Of a stretch of DNA of 21,789 nucleotides, positions 1-7,060 are shown piece after piece. Below the pieces are notes generated by a model, which was not told the origin of the DNA, made no database searches, and was given only the letters and a program-made list of their open reading frames with translations. This DNA comes from JBBRSC01 sp038245795 (lineage in GTDB: Bacteria; Actinomycetota; Acidimicrobiia; Acidimicrobiales; Microtrichaceae). Every line of letters starts with the position of its first letter. Within the stretch, counting starts at the first letter, position 1. Both the position numbers and the translations under genes were made by a program. Location of the stretch: the NCBI GenBank assembly GCA_038245795.1, contig JBBRSC010000020.1, positions 1 to 21,789 on the forward strand, written 5' to 3'.

Positions 1-641
1 CCATGCGACAGGTGTCGACCGATCTGAGCCTCGGCCAGCCGCTCGAACTGGTGGACGGATCCTCGATGACGGCACTGGAGATCCAATGGGAGATCTACGG
101 AACGTGTCGGCGCTACTCGGACACGCACGGTCTCGAGAGCGTCGGCGAGTCTGTTGGTCTCGAGGTGCTTGATCTCTGGGAGCAGGTCCTGTCCGGCCTC
201 GAATCCGACCCGATGTCGCTGGCGCATCAGATCGATTGGGTGGCGAAGTACCGCCTCATCGACGGCTACCGCGAACGGCACGGACTCGAGTGGTCTGATG
301 CCCGGCTTCGGGCGATGGACCTGCAGTACCACGACATTCGTGGCGAGAAGTCGCTCGCGAAGCGGGTGGGGTTGGACACGTTGGTCTCGCCCAGCGATGT
401 CGAGGCCGCAATCACCGATCCGCCGCCGGACACGCGCGCCTGGTTCCGGGGCACGTGCCTGCAGCGGTTCCCGGACGAGATCGTGGCCGCCAACTGGGAT
501 TCCATGGTGTTCGACATCGGTGGCTCCTCACTGCAACGTGTTCCCATGATGGAGCCCTCGCGCGTAACCCGTGCCCATGTGGGCGCGCTGTTCGACCAGG
601 CCACCAGCGCCGCGGAACTGCTCGCTCTCCTCGGCAACTGA
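1..641 (+). CDS. dop: Dop, Pup deamidase/depupylase (C-terminal part, 5' end outside window)
   Basis: This is the last roughly 213 residues of Dop, the carboxylate-amine-ligase-fold enzyme that removes Pup from tagged proteins and, in lineages with Pup-Gln, deamidates Pup. It is open from the first base, so the ATG at position 3 is almost certainly internal: the family is about 500 residues long. The C-terminal half shared with PafA is visible, including ALEIQWEIY, a DWVAKYRLIDGYRERHG stretch matching PafA's DWVTKHNLIEAYRAKHD, and LDLQYHDIRGEKSL. The tail carries the Dop-type GSSLQRVPMMEP segment, which PafA lacks; this separates the two paralogues. The nucleotide-binding N-terminal half is not in the window. 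It lies upstream of pup, as in mycobacteria. Because Pup here ends in Glu, depupylation is its likely main job (inference). Confidence 0.95.
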   Translation, partial: MRQVSTDLSLGQPLELVDGSSMTALEIQWEIYGTCRRYSDTHGLESVGESVGLEVLDLWEQVLSGLESDPMSLAHQIDWVAKYRLIDGYRERHGLEWSDARLRAMDLQYHDIRGEKSLAKRVGLDTLVSPSDVEAAITDPPPDTRAWFRGTCLQRFPDEIVAANWDSMVFDIGGSSLQRVPMMEPSRVTRAHVGALFDQATSAAELLALLGN

Positions 642-696
642 ACTGATCCCAGCCAACGTCACGCAATGACGGATGGATCGGGAAGCCAAACGAGGG

Positions 697-725
697 TTGA
701 TCGGTTACACCGATCTGCCGATAGT
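697..725 (+). promoter_or_regulatory. Candidate promoter with perfect inverted repeat upstream of pup
   Basis: Positions 699-715 read GATCGGTTACACCGATC, a perfect 7-bp inverted repeat with a 3-nt spacer. It sits over a possible -35 TTGATC (697-702) that is 17 bp from a weak -10-like GATAGT (720-725). It could be an operator controlling pup-prcBA. It could also be a short hairpin ending dop transcription, but no T-run follows, so an operator is slightly preferred. No promoter data are available. Confidence 0.4.
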
Positions 726-753
726 GCACAGAGCGGCCGAAGCCAGGTGTCCC

Positions 754-780
754 GTCGTACGACAGGGCCCGCGCTACGGT
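754..780 (+). promoter_or_regulatory. Second candidate pup promoter (palindrome plus TACGGT -10)
   Basis: TACGGT at 775-780 fits the actinobacterial TAnnnT -10 pattern and would start transcription just before the pup Shine-Dalgarno at 793-797. A perfect 10-bp palindrome GTCGTACGAC (754-763) lies near the expected -35 position. The rest of the 642-802 gap, apart from this and the inverted repeat at 699-715, shows nothing recognisable. Confidence 0.35.
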
Positions 781-792
781 GATGAACGACGT

Positions 793-797
793 GGAGG
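793..797 (+). promoter_or_regulatory. Ribosome binding site deciding the pup start
   Basis: GGAGG lies 5 nt before GTG 803. The upstream alternatives GTG 779 and ATG 782 have no comparable site and would give a 71-72 residue Pup; the 803 start gives 64 residues. Confidence 0.75.
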
Positions 798-802
798 TCG
801 AC

Positions 803-997
803 GTGGCTGAACGAGAACAGATCCGAAAGCCGGCACCTGACCGGCGATCTGATGAGGTCGACGAGGCGCCGGCGACTACATCGCAGGGCGACAAGATCAA
901 AGCGGAGCTGGATGATCTTCTCGATGAGATCGACGACGTGTTGGAGACCAACGCCGAGGACTTCGTGAAGTCCTACATCCAGAAGGGCGGCGAGTAG
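803..997 (+). CDS. pup: Pup, prokaryotic ubiquitin-like protein, ending in GGE
   Basis: Pup is the intrinsically disordered 64-residue tag that PafA attaches through its C-terminal Glu side chain to substrate lysines, targeting them to the Mpa/ARC-20S proteasome. The C-terminal half shows the family signature: acidic helix ELDDLLDEIDDVLETNAED, then FVKSYIQKGGE. The GTG at 803 was chosen for its GGAGG site 5 nt upstream and because it gives 64 residues, the length of M. tuberculosis Pup. The last codon is GAG (Glu), not CAG (Gln), so the protein is made ready for ligation without Dop deamidation. Its stop lies 6 nt before the prcB ATG, indicating co-transcription with the 20S genes. Confidence 0.96.
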   Translation: MAEREQIRKPAPDRRSDEVDEAPATTSQGDKIKAELDDLLDEIDDVLETNAEDFVKSYIQKGGE

Positions 998-1003
998 CCC
1001 CCG

Positions 1004-1804
1004 ATGGCGATTCCGTTCTTCACCCCCGGTGATGACCCGGGGCCAGACTTCGCGGCGCTGCTGCGTCGCACCGGCAACGGTCCGGTCGACATCCCGATGG
1101 ATGGCGCTGACCGCCTCGAGATCACCCATGGCACGACATGTGTTGCGGTTCGCTATGCCGACGGTGTGATCATCGCCGGTGACCGGCGAGCGACCTCGGG
1201 CAATTGGATCAGCCATCGCAGCATCGAAAAGGTGTTCGCCGCCGACAAGTTCTCGGGCGTGGCAATCGCTGGCGCTGCAGGGCCAGCCATTGAGATGGTT
1301 CGGCTCTTCCAGTTGCAACTGGAGCACTACGAAAAAGTCGAAGGCTCGCATCTCAGCCTGGAAGGCAAGGCCAACCAGCTCTCGCAGATGATCCGCAACA
1401 ACCTGCCCGCCGCCATGGCGGGCATGGCCGTGGTGCCGATCTTCGCCGGGTACGACACGCTCCGGCGCACAGGTCGGCTCTTTCAGTTCGATATCACCGG
1501 CGGGCGCTACGAAGAAGCCGATCACACCGCCACCGGCTCCGGCTCCATGCACGCGGCAACCGTCGTGAAGTTGGGATTCGAGCCCGCTATGGAGCGCGAC
1601 GCCACCGTGGATCTGGTGCTTCGTGCACTCTGGGAAGCAGCCGACGAAGATTCCGCCACTGGCGGGCCCGACCTGATTCGCGGGATCTACCCAGTAGTTG
1701 CCACGATCACCGCCGAGGGTTTCGAGCGACTCACCGACGAGGAACTTCAGGAGCGCGTGCGCAACATGGTCGATGAGATCTCCGCTCGCGAGGCCCGTCG
1801 ATGA
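1004..1804 (+). CDS. prcB: 20S proteasome beta subunit PrcB
   Basis: This is the catalytic beta subunit of the 20S core, an N-terminal-nucleophile hydrolase made as a precursor. The 266-residue product has a 43-residue propeptide ending in THG, with autocatalytic cleavage expected before Thr44 (HG|TTCVAVRY). Counted from that Thr1, Asp17 (GDRR) and Lys33 (SIEKV) fall exactly at the conserved catalytic positions, residues 60 and 76 of the precursor. Other family motifs include AAGPAIEMVRLFQLQLEHYEK, the VGSGSM-type segment ATGSGSMHA, and DEDSATGGPDLIRGIYP. It starts 6 nt after pup. Its TGA overlaps the ATG of a mini-ORF at 1801, and prcA follows 76 nt downstream. Confidence 0.97.
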   Translation: MAIPFFTPGDDPGPDFAALLRRTGNGPVDIPMDGADRLEITHGTTCVAVRYADGVIIAGDRRATSGNWISHRSIEKVFAADKFSGVAIAGAAGPAIEMVRLFQLQLEHYEKVEGSHLSLEGKANQLSQMIRNNLPAAMAGMAVVPIFAGYDTLRRTGRLFQFDITGGRYEEADHTATGSGSMHAATVVKLGFEPAMERDATVDLVLRALWEAADEDSATGGPDLIRGIYPVVATITAEGFERLTDEELQERVRNMVDEISAREARR

Positions 1805-1891
1805 GCATGCCCCCGCCCATTAGCCCCCCCGCCACCCACCCCCATTTGGACAGGCCCCTCTCGTCGCTGGGGGCTCCTCGATGAGCATGCC
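1798..1891 (+). repeat. 14-bp direct repeat bracketing the prcB-prcA junction
   Basis: TCGATGAGCATGCC occurs at 1798-1811 and again at 1878-1891, exactly 80 bp apart. Similarity extends a few bases upstream with mismatches. The second copy is the prcA start (Met-Ser-Met-Pro). The first spans the prcB stop and encodes the same four residues, so the prcA start region looks duplicated. The DNA between the copies is C-rich, with AGCCCCC (1822-1828) able to pair with GGGGGCT (1869-1875). Confidence 0.85.
1801..1884 (+). CDS. Candidate 27-codon Pro-rich mini-ORF between prcB and prcA
   Basis: ATG 1801 overlaps the prcB TGA (ATGA) and the reading frame stays open for 27 codons. It ends in a TGA at 1882-1884 that overlaps the prcA ATG at 1881 (ATGA again). 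The peptide begins MSMPPPISPPATHP and is rich in proline. No Shine-Dalgarno is evident for prcA in this stretch, so ribosomes finishing prcB could pass through this frame and re-initiate at prcA (inference). No homologue is recognised. The peptide itself may have no function; the double ATGA arrangement may matter only for coupling. Confidence 0.4.
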   Translation: MSMPPPISPPATHPHLDRPLSSLGAPR

Positions 1892-2684
1892 TTTTTATGT
1901 AGCACCCGAACAGGTGATGAAGGACCGAGCCGACTACGCCCGCAAGGGCATCGCCCGTGGGCGCTCGCTCATCGCCGTGACCTACGCCGACGGGATCCTG
2001 CTGGCCGCCGAGAATCCCTCGAGGATGCTGCGGAAGATCTCTGAGATCTACGATCGCATTGCGTTCGCTGGCGTGGGGAAATACAACGAGTTCGACCAGC
2101 TCCGTATCGCTGGTATTCGCCACGCCGACCTCAAAGGCTTCAGTTACAGCCGCGAAGATGTCGACGCTCGCAGCCTGGCCAATCAGTACGCGCAGATCCT
2201 CGGCCAGATCTTCACGAACGAGATGAAGCCGATGGAGGTCGAGATCTTGGTCGCCGAAATCGGCACCGTCCCTGCTGATGACCAGCTCTTCCACATCCAG
2301 TACGACGGCACCCTTGGCGACGAGAGTTCCTTCACGGTGCTCGGCGGCGACAGCGAAGCCATCAAGACCCGCATGGGCGAGAACTTCGTCGAGGGTCAGG
2401 ACTTCGCTACTGCGCTGCACGGTGCCTTGGCGGCGCTCGCCGGCCCCGATCGCACGTTGGGCGTCAACGAGCTCGAGGTGGCGGCGCTCGTTCGCAACGG
2501 AGGTCGCCGGGCCTTTCGACGGATCGAGGCTGCCGAGCTCGAAGCGGCGCTCGCCGCGGGTTCGCTCGCACCCGCCACAGAGTCTCATGCTCAAGTGGTC
2601 GATGATGCTGGGGCTGAAGCGTCTGATCCAGATGCCGGAGATGCAGGCGGCGACTCCGGAAACGGCGACGTACCGGCCACCTGA
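1881..2684 (+). CDS. prcA: 20S proteasome alpha subunit PrcA
   Basis: This is the alpha subunit forming the outer rings and gated pore of the 20S core; it docks the ATPase ring. The 267-residue product starts MSMPFYVAPEQ, matching the gating N-terminus of actinobacterial PrcA. It keeps KGIARGRSLIAVTYADGILL, AENPSRMLRKISEIYDRIAFAGVGKYNEFDQLR and the GVNELEVAAL...RRAFRRI C-terminal core. There is no N-terminal Thr nucleophile, as expected for alpha. The tail from about residue 228 is a roughly 40-residue Ala/Asp/Gly-rich acidic extension, which makes the protein about 20 residues longer than the M. tuberculosis subunit. It is preceded by the duplicated start region. The 64 bp after it hold the pafA promoter. 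Confidence 0.96.
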   Translation: MSMPFYVAPEQVMKDRADYARKGIARGRSLIAVTYADGILLAAENPSRMLRKISEIYDRIAFAGVGKYNEFDQLRIAGIRHADLKGFSYSREDVDARSLANQYAQILGQIFTNEMKPMEVEILVAEIGTVPADDQLFHIQYDGTLGDESSFTVLGGDSEAIKTRMGENFVEGQDFATALHGALAALAGPDRTLGVNELEVAALVRNGGRRAFRRIEAAELEAALAAGSLAPATESHAQVVDDAGAEASDPDAGDAGGDSGNGDVPAT

Positions 2685-2733
2685 CCGAGTGATGTGGCCG
2701 ATGTCATAACCATCGGTTCTGCACATTGGGGGA

Positions 2734-2739
2734 TAGGTT
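2734..2739 (+). promoter_or_regulatory. Candidate -10 element for pafA (TAGGTT)
   Basis: TAGGTT fits TAnnnT and ends 9 nt before the pafA ATG. No Shine-Dalgarno is placed correctly (the GGGGGA at 2728-2733 is 15 nt away), which suggests a leaderless or nearly leaderless transcript. Confidence 0.45.
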
Positions 2740-2748
2740 GACCCTCGC

Positions 2749-4107
2749 ATGGATCGGCGAATTTTCGGACTCGAGAACGAATACGGAGTGACCTGCACGC
2801 TGCGCGGTCAACGACGGCTCAGCCCCGACGAGGTCGCTCGGTATCTCTTCCGGCGGGTGGTCTCCTGGGGTCGGAGCTCCAACGTGTTCCTGGCCAACGG
2901 TGCCCGGCTCTACCTCGATGTTGGTTCCCATCCTGAATATGCGACGCCCGAGTGCGACTCGTTGCACGATCTCGTTGCGCACGACAAAGCCGGCGAACGG
3001 ATCCTTGAGGGGCTGCTCGAATCGGCAGAGCAGCGTCTGAACGAGGAGGGCATTCGGGGCGACATCTATCTGTTCCGAAATAACACCGACTCAGCCGGCA
3101 ACTCCTACGGCTGTCACGAGAACTATCTGACGTCCCGGCGCGACGAGCTCAATCACTACACCGAAGTGCTCATCCCGTTTCTCGTGTCACGCCAGATCTA
3201 CGCGGGTGCCGGCAAGGTCCTCCAGACAGCCCGCGGTGCCATGTTCTGCGCGTCGCAACGCGCTGAGCACATCTGGGAGGGCGTCAGCTCCGCCACCACC
3301 CGGAGCCGACCCATCATCAATACCCGCGACGAGCCACACGCCGACTCGGATCGCTATCGGCGGCTCCACGTCATCGTGGGCGACTCGAACATGGGGGAGT
3401 ACCCCACGTTCTTGAAGGTCGGCGCCGCGGCATTGCTCTTGCGAATGCTGGAAGACCCGACGGTGGTCTTGCGAGACATGACCCTCGAGAACCCGATCCG
3501 GGCGATCCGCGAGATCAGCCACGATCTCACCGGCCGTCGGCGTGTTCGGTTGCTCAACGGACGCGAAGCCTCGGCGCTGGAGATCCAGTCCGAGTATCTC
3601 ACGCGGGCGCTCAGGTACGCCGAGACCCACGATCTCCAACCGCAGGAGAAGCAAGCGCTCGGCATGTGGGAACACGTCATGGCAGGGCTCGAAAACGACC
3701 CGTTCAGCATGGGACGCGAGATCGACTGGGTCACAAAACACAATCTGATCGAGGCCTATCGGGCGAAGCACGATCTACCCCTCTCGTCGCCGCGGGTGGC
3801 GTTGCTCGACCTTCAATTCCACGACATCAACCGCAATCGTTCGGTTTTCTACAAGCTGCAGAACCGGGGCATGGTCGAGCGTGTTGTCACCGACGCCGCG
3901 ATCTCCGAGGCCGTCGAGGTGCCGCCCCAGACCACTCGCGCGAAATTGCGCGGGGACTTCATCAAGGTCGCCAAGGAGAAGAAGCGGGACTACACCGTCG
4001 ACTGGGTCCATCTGAAGCTGAATGACCAGGCTCAGCGGACCGTGCTGTGCAAGGACCCGTTCAAGAGTCGCGATGAACGTGTGGAAAAGCTGATCGAGTC
4101 GCTGTAG
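2749..4107 (+). CDS. pafA: PafA, Pup-protein ligase
   Basis: PafA uses ATP to phosphorylate the C-terminal Glu of Pup and joins it by an isopeptide bond to substrate lysines. The product is 452 residues, the same length as M. tuberculosis PafA, and is highly conserved. It shows RRIFGLENEYGVTC with Glu9 as a Mg/ATP ligand, the block VARYLFRRVVSWGRSSNVF, and RLYLDVGSHPEYAT with Asp57, the equivalent of the catalytic aspartate. It also has NNTDSAGNSYGCHENYL, EHIWEGVSSATTRSRPIINT and, near the C-terminus, VDWVHLKLNDQAQRTVLCKD. It lacks the Dop-specific tail. A DUF3866 gene begins 2 nt after its stop, so the two are probably co-transcribed. Confidence 0.98.
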   Translation: MDRRIFGLENEYGVTCTLRGQRRLSPDEVARYLFRRVVSWGRSSNVFLANGARLYLDVGSHPEYATPECDSLHDLVAHDKAGERILEGLLESAEQRLNEEGIRGDIYLFRNNTDSAGNSYGCHENYLTSRRDELNHYTEVLIPFLVSRQIYAGAGKVLQTARGAMFCASQRAEHIWEGVSSATTRSRPIINTRDEPHADSDRYRRLHVIVGDSNMGEYPTFLKVGAAALLLRMLEDPTVVLRDMTLENPIRAIREISHDLTGRRRVRLLNGREASALEIQSEYLTRALRYAETHDLQPQEKQALGMWEHVMAGLENDPFSMGREIDWVTKHNLIEAYRAKHDLPLSSPRVALLDLQFHDINRNRSVFYKLQNRGMVERVVTDAAISEAVEVPPQTTRAKLRGDFIKVAKEKKRDYTVDWVHLKLNDQAQRTVLCKDPFKSRDERVEKLIESL

Positions 4108-4109
4108 CC

Positions 4110-5144
4110 ATGCCGACCTTCGCCAGCGCTCAGGTCACCGATCTCATTTCGGAGCGCCAGGGACTCCAACGGGTCAACGTGTCGATCGACGGTGACGTGC
4201 CGGGCGACCGGGCCTATGTCCTCACCGAACTGACCGGCGATGTGTCCATCGGGGACCGCGTAATTCTCAATACGACCGGTGTCGAGCTCGGTCTCGGCAC
4301 TGGTGGTTGGCATGTCGTGCACTGGAACCTGAGTCGCACCGAGTTTCGGAGACCCGGCCCCGGCCACATCATGAAGCTCCGCTATACCTCATCGCAGATC
4401 GATGCCGGCACGAGCGAACTTCTGGCCCCCGAGCTGATTGGCGACCTGCACCGCATCCCGGTGATCGCCACGCTCGTGCACTCCCAGGTCGGCGTTGTTG
4501 CTGCCGTACTTCGTCACCGATGGCCGGAGGCGCGAGTCGGATATGTGATGACCGACGGCGCGGCGTTGCCGCTCGTTATCTCTGACCTGGTCCACGAACT
4601 CAGATCCCGTTCGCTGATCGACGTCACCGTCACCGCCGGACATGCGTTCGGTGGAGATCTCGAAGCTGTCACCGTTGCCTCGGCGCTGGCGCTCGCTCAC
4701 GAGGTCGCCGACTGTGACGCCATCATCGTGGGGATGGGCCCGGGGGTGGTCGGCACTGGAACCACACTGGGCACCTCGGCTCTGGAAGCGGCAACGACAC
4801 TGGACCAGGCGGCAACGATGAACGGGACCCCGATCCTGTGCGTTCGCGCATCCGAGGGCGACGATCGATCCCGCCATCTTGGGATCAGCCATCACACCGC
4901 CACCGTCGCCCGCTTCACCGCCGCTCGACCGTGGGTCGCGCCTGTCCCAGCGGGGGCAGCCGAGCTGCCCGGTGTCCGAGTCGCAGACGTCGGCGCCTCG
5001 TCCCTGACCAATGTCGGGCGCCTGCTCGATGAGTTGTCCCTGGTGATCACCACCATGGGGCGAGATCACCACGCTGATCCGCTGTTCTTCGCCGCGGCGG
5101 GCGCGGCGGCGGATGTTGCCGTGGCGGTGCGACCGCTCCCATAG
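4110..5144 (+). CDS. DUF3866 family protein
   Basis: This 344-residue protein of unknown function looks like the DUF3866 family: an N-terminal beta-rich part, then the motif GHIMKLRYTSSQ (residues 85-96), then an alpha/beta region. Further conserved-looking blocks are VIATLVHSQVGVVAAVLRH, YVMTDGAALPL, VTAGHAFGGDLEAVTVASAL, DAIIVGMGPGVVGTGTTLGTSALE and GISHHTATV. No signal peptide or membrane segment is evident. It begins 2 nt after pafA. The Gly-rich MGPGVVGTGTTLG segment suggests ligand binding but matches no motif with certainty. Its position between pafA and pafB makes a link to pupylation or its regulation possible. The TAG stop forms part of the candidate pafB -10. Confidence 0.85.
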   Translation: MPTFASAQVTDLISERQGLQRVNVSIDGDVPGDRAYVLTELTGDVSIGDRVILNTTGVELGLGTGGWHVVHWNLSRTEFRRPGPGHIMKLRYTSSQIDAGTSELLAPELIGDLHRIPVIATLVHSQVGVVAAVLRHRWPEARVGYVMTDGAALPLVISDLVHELRSRSLIDVTVTAGHAFGGDLEAVTVASALALAHEVADCDAIIVGMGPGVVGTGTTLGTSALEAATTLDQAATMNGTPILCVRASEGDDRSRHLGISHHTATVARFTAARPWVAPVPAGAAELPGVRVADVGASSLTNVGRLLDELSLVITTMGRDHHADPLFFAAAGAAADVAVAVRPLP

Positions 5145-5147
5145 GCT
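5142..5147 (+). promoter_or_regulatory. Candidate leaderless pafB promoter -10 (TAGGCT)
   Basis: TAGGCT ends 6 nt before the pafB GTG at 5154 and overlaps the DUF3866 stop codon. The spacing places the transcription start at or next to the start codon. The pafBC-lepB operon could therefore be transcribed apart from pafA. Confidence 0.5.
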
Positions 5148-5153
5148 CACGGC

Positions 5154-6086
5154 GTGATCGACAAGTTCGAACGTCTCCTCAACCTCATGGGAACGCTGTT
5201 GCAGACCCGCGTCCCCCTCACCATCGATGAGATTCGCGTGAGGGTGAGTGGCTACAGCGACATCGACAATTTCGATTCGTTTCGACGCGCATTCGAGCGG
5301 GACAAGCTGGATCTGAAGGAGATGGGCGCCGAGGTGGTGCTCCTCAACATCGATTTTGGCGAGCCGGGGCAGCAGGGCTATCGGATCCTTCCTCAAAACC
5401 ACTACCTCGCCGACCCTGGACTCGATGGCGATGAACTCGCGGCGGTTCAACTGGCGATCGAGTCAGTCCGTCTCGATCAGAAGACCGCCTCGCTCGGCCT
5501 TCGGCATCTCGGAGGCCGCGAGGTCAGCGGTGTCATCGGAGCCGCAACCGAGCTCGACGCCGAGTTGCCGAACAGTCCCCACCTTGGTGATGCAACGATG
5601 GCGGTACAGCAACGCCGAACCTTGAGCTTCCACTACGGGGGAATCGATCGCGTTGTCGAGCCGTATCGCGTCGGATTGAATGACGGTCAGTGGTATCTCG
5701 GTGGCTGGGACCGACTGCGCGACGCCCATCGGACGTTCCGCATGGACCGGATCGAGGGTTCGATGGCCGTTGGCGCGCCGGGCGAGTTCGCTCGTCCTGA
5801 TGTTCCTGATCAGCTCCGGCTCGATCCGTGGCGTTTCGGCGACGGTGTGGCGGTACGCGCGCGCGTCCAGTTCGATCGGGGGCACGTCGAACGCGCAATG
5901 GCCGAGTTCGGATCCGACACTGAATGGTCGTTGCAACCGAATGGCAGCGTCATCGGCGAATTGGACGTCACGGCCGCCGACGGTTTCCGGTCCGTGGTGC
6001 TCAGCTTCGGCGATCACGCCGAGGTTCTCGAACCACCTGAGGCGCGTCGGGACATCATCGAGTGGTTATCTGGGGCGGTCAACTGA
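5154..6086 (+). CDS. pafB: PafB, WYL-domain transcriptional regulator
   Basis: PafB pairs with PafC to activate the RecA/LexA-independent DNA-damage regulon in mycobacteria. The 310-residue product has an N-terminal winged-helix region (about 1-80: KFERLLNLMGTLLQTRVPLTIDEIR, then a Tyr-Ser-Asp segment and FRRAFERDKLDLKEMG). A WYL domain follows, containing VVEPYRVGLNDGQWYLGGWDR with the namesake Trp-Tyr-Leu at 180-182 and FRMDRI at 195-200, and then the C-terminal WCX-type extension. GTG 5154 is preferred because of the TAGGCT promoter element and absence of a usable Shine-Dalgarno. Its TGA overlaps the pafC ATG (TGATG), so the partners are translationally coupled, which suits a heterodimer. 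Confidence 0.94.
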   Translation: MIDKFERLLNLMGTLLQTRVPLTIDEIRVRVSGYSDIDNFDSFRRAFERDKLDLKEMGAEVVLLNIDFGEPGQQGYRILPQNHYLADPGLDGDELAAVQLAIESVRLDQKTASLGLRHLGGREVSGVIGAATELDAELPNSPHLGDATMAVQQRRTLSFHYGGIDRVVEPYRVGLNDGQWYLGGWDRLRDAHRTFRMDRIEGSMAVGAPGEFARPDVPDQLRLDPWRFGDGVAVRARVQFDRGHVERAMAEFGSDTEWSLQPNGSVIGELDVTAADGFRSVVLSFGDHAEVLEPPEARRDIIEWLSGAVN

Positions 6087-7060
6087 TGGCCGGCATGACC
6101 GCCAGTGATCGGATTCGACGGATGCTTGCCATCGTGCCGTGGTTGGTCGAGCAGGGTGGCGCATCCGTTGACGAGATCTGTCAACGATTCTCGATCACTG
6201 AGAAGGCACTTCTGGCTGATCTCGACGTGCTCGCCTACACCGGGGTCTATCCGTATACGCCCGACGCCATGAACGAGGTCTCGATCGTGGGGGACTGGGT
6301 TCGCGTCGAGGTCGCCCCGCACTTTCGCAAGCCCTTGAAACTCACCCACGACGAAGCGCTCGCCGTCGTCGTCTCGGCACGGGCGTTGGCCGAGATGCCG
6401 GGGGTGGATCCCGACGGACCGTTGCAGCGCGCTCTCGTCAAGCTGCAAGGTTCCTTGGGCGATGCCGCCAGCGGGGTGGGTATCGACCTCGGTACCGCGG
6501 ATGGATCGATTCTGTCGACGCTCCGCAACGCGATCCGTTCCCGCGAGCGGCTCGTGATCACGTACTACTCCGCCGGTAGCGACCGGATCAGTGAGCGCGC
6601 GATCGATCCACAGCGACTGGTGACCCGTGATGGTAACTGGTATCTCGTGGCGTGGTGCCACAGCGCTGCCGATGAACGACTGTTTCGGGTCGACCGAATT
6701 TCAGCGGTCGACCGAACCGACGAGACCTTCGAGAATCGTGGCCTCCTCGGCGAGGCGACTTTTCTGTCAGACATCGCTGATCTACCGCGTGTCACGCTGC
6801 AACTTGCGCCGCCAGCACGGATCTGGATGGAGCGTGTGCCCGTGGTCCACGCCTCGGAATCCGATGATGGGCAACTGACCGTCACCCTGGCCGTGAGCGG
6901 TCGAGCGTGGTTGGCGACGTTGTTGATGCGACTCGGTGGTGACGCGACGATCGTGAGCGTTGCCAGCGGTGCCGGGAGTGACCTCACCGTCGCGGACCTC
7001 GAAGCGGATCGTGCGGAGCTGGTGGCACGAACGCTGTCGCGATATCGCGACGCCACATGA
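6086..7060 (+). CDS. pafC: PafC, WYL-domain transcriptional regulator
   Basis: This is the second half of the PafBC activator, 324 residues from ATG 6086. The frame is open for 8 more codons upstream, but ATG 6086 overlaps the pafB stop, and a further Met lies at 6095. The N-terminal helix-turn-helix (SDRIRRMLAIVPWLVEQGGASVDEI, about 7-31, continuing to about 75) is followed by a helical linker and a WYL domain. That domain has IDPQRLVTRDGNWYLVAW (WYL at 185-187) and ERLFRVDRI (about 197-205), with a C-terminal WCX-type region to the end. Its TGA overlaps the ATG of the first lepB (ATGA). Confidence 0.93.
   Translation: MAGMTASDRIRRMLAIVPWLVEQGGASVDEICQRFSITEKALLADLDVLAYTGVYPYTPDAMNEVSIVGDWVRVEVAPHFRKPLKLTHDEALAVVVSARALAEMPGVDPDGPLQRALVKLQGSLGDAASGVGIDLGTADGSILSTLRNAIRSRERLVITYYSAGSDRISERAIDPQRLVTRDGNWYLVAWCHSAADERLFRVDRISAVDRTDETFENRGLLGEATFLSDIADLPRVTLQLAPPARIWMERVPVVHASESDDGQLTVTLAVSGRAWLATLLMRLGGDATIVSVASGAGSDLTVADLEADRAELVARTLSRYRDAT

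Noticed and set aside
1004..1136. A prcB start further downstream, giving a shorter propeptide
   Set aside because: ATG 1004 follows pup by 6 nt, and a propeptide of about 40 residues before Thr44 is normal for PrcB.
659..1552. Long reverse-strand open frame across pup and prcB (297 codons)
   Set aside because: It lies opposite two genes with unmistakable proteasome motifs and has no recognisable domain; high GC produces such antisense frames.
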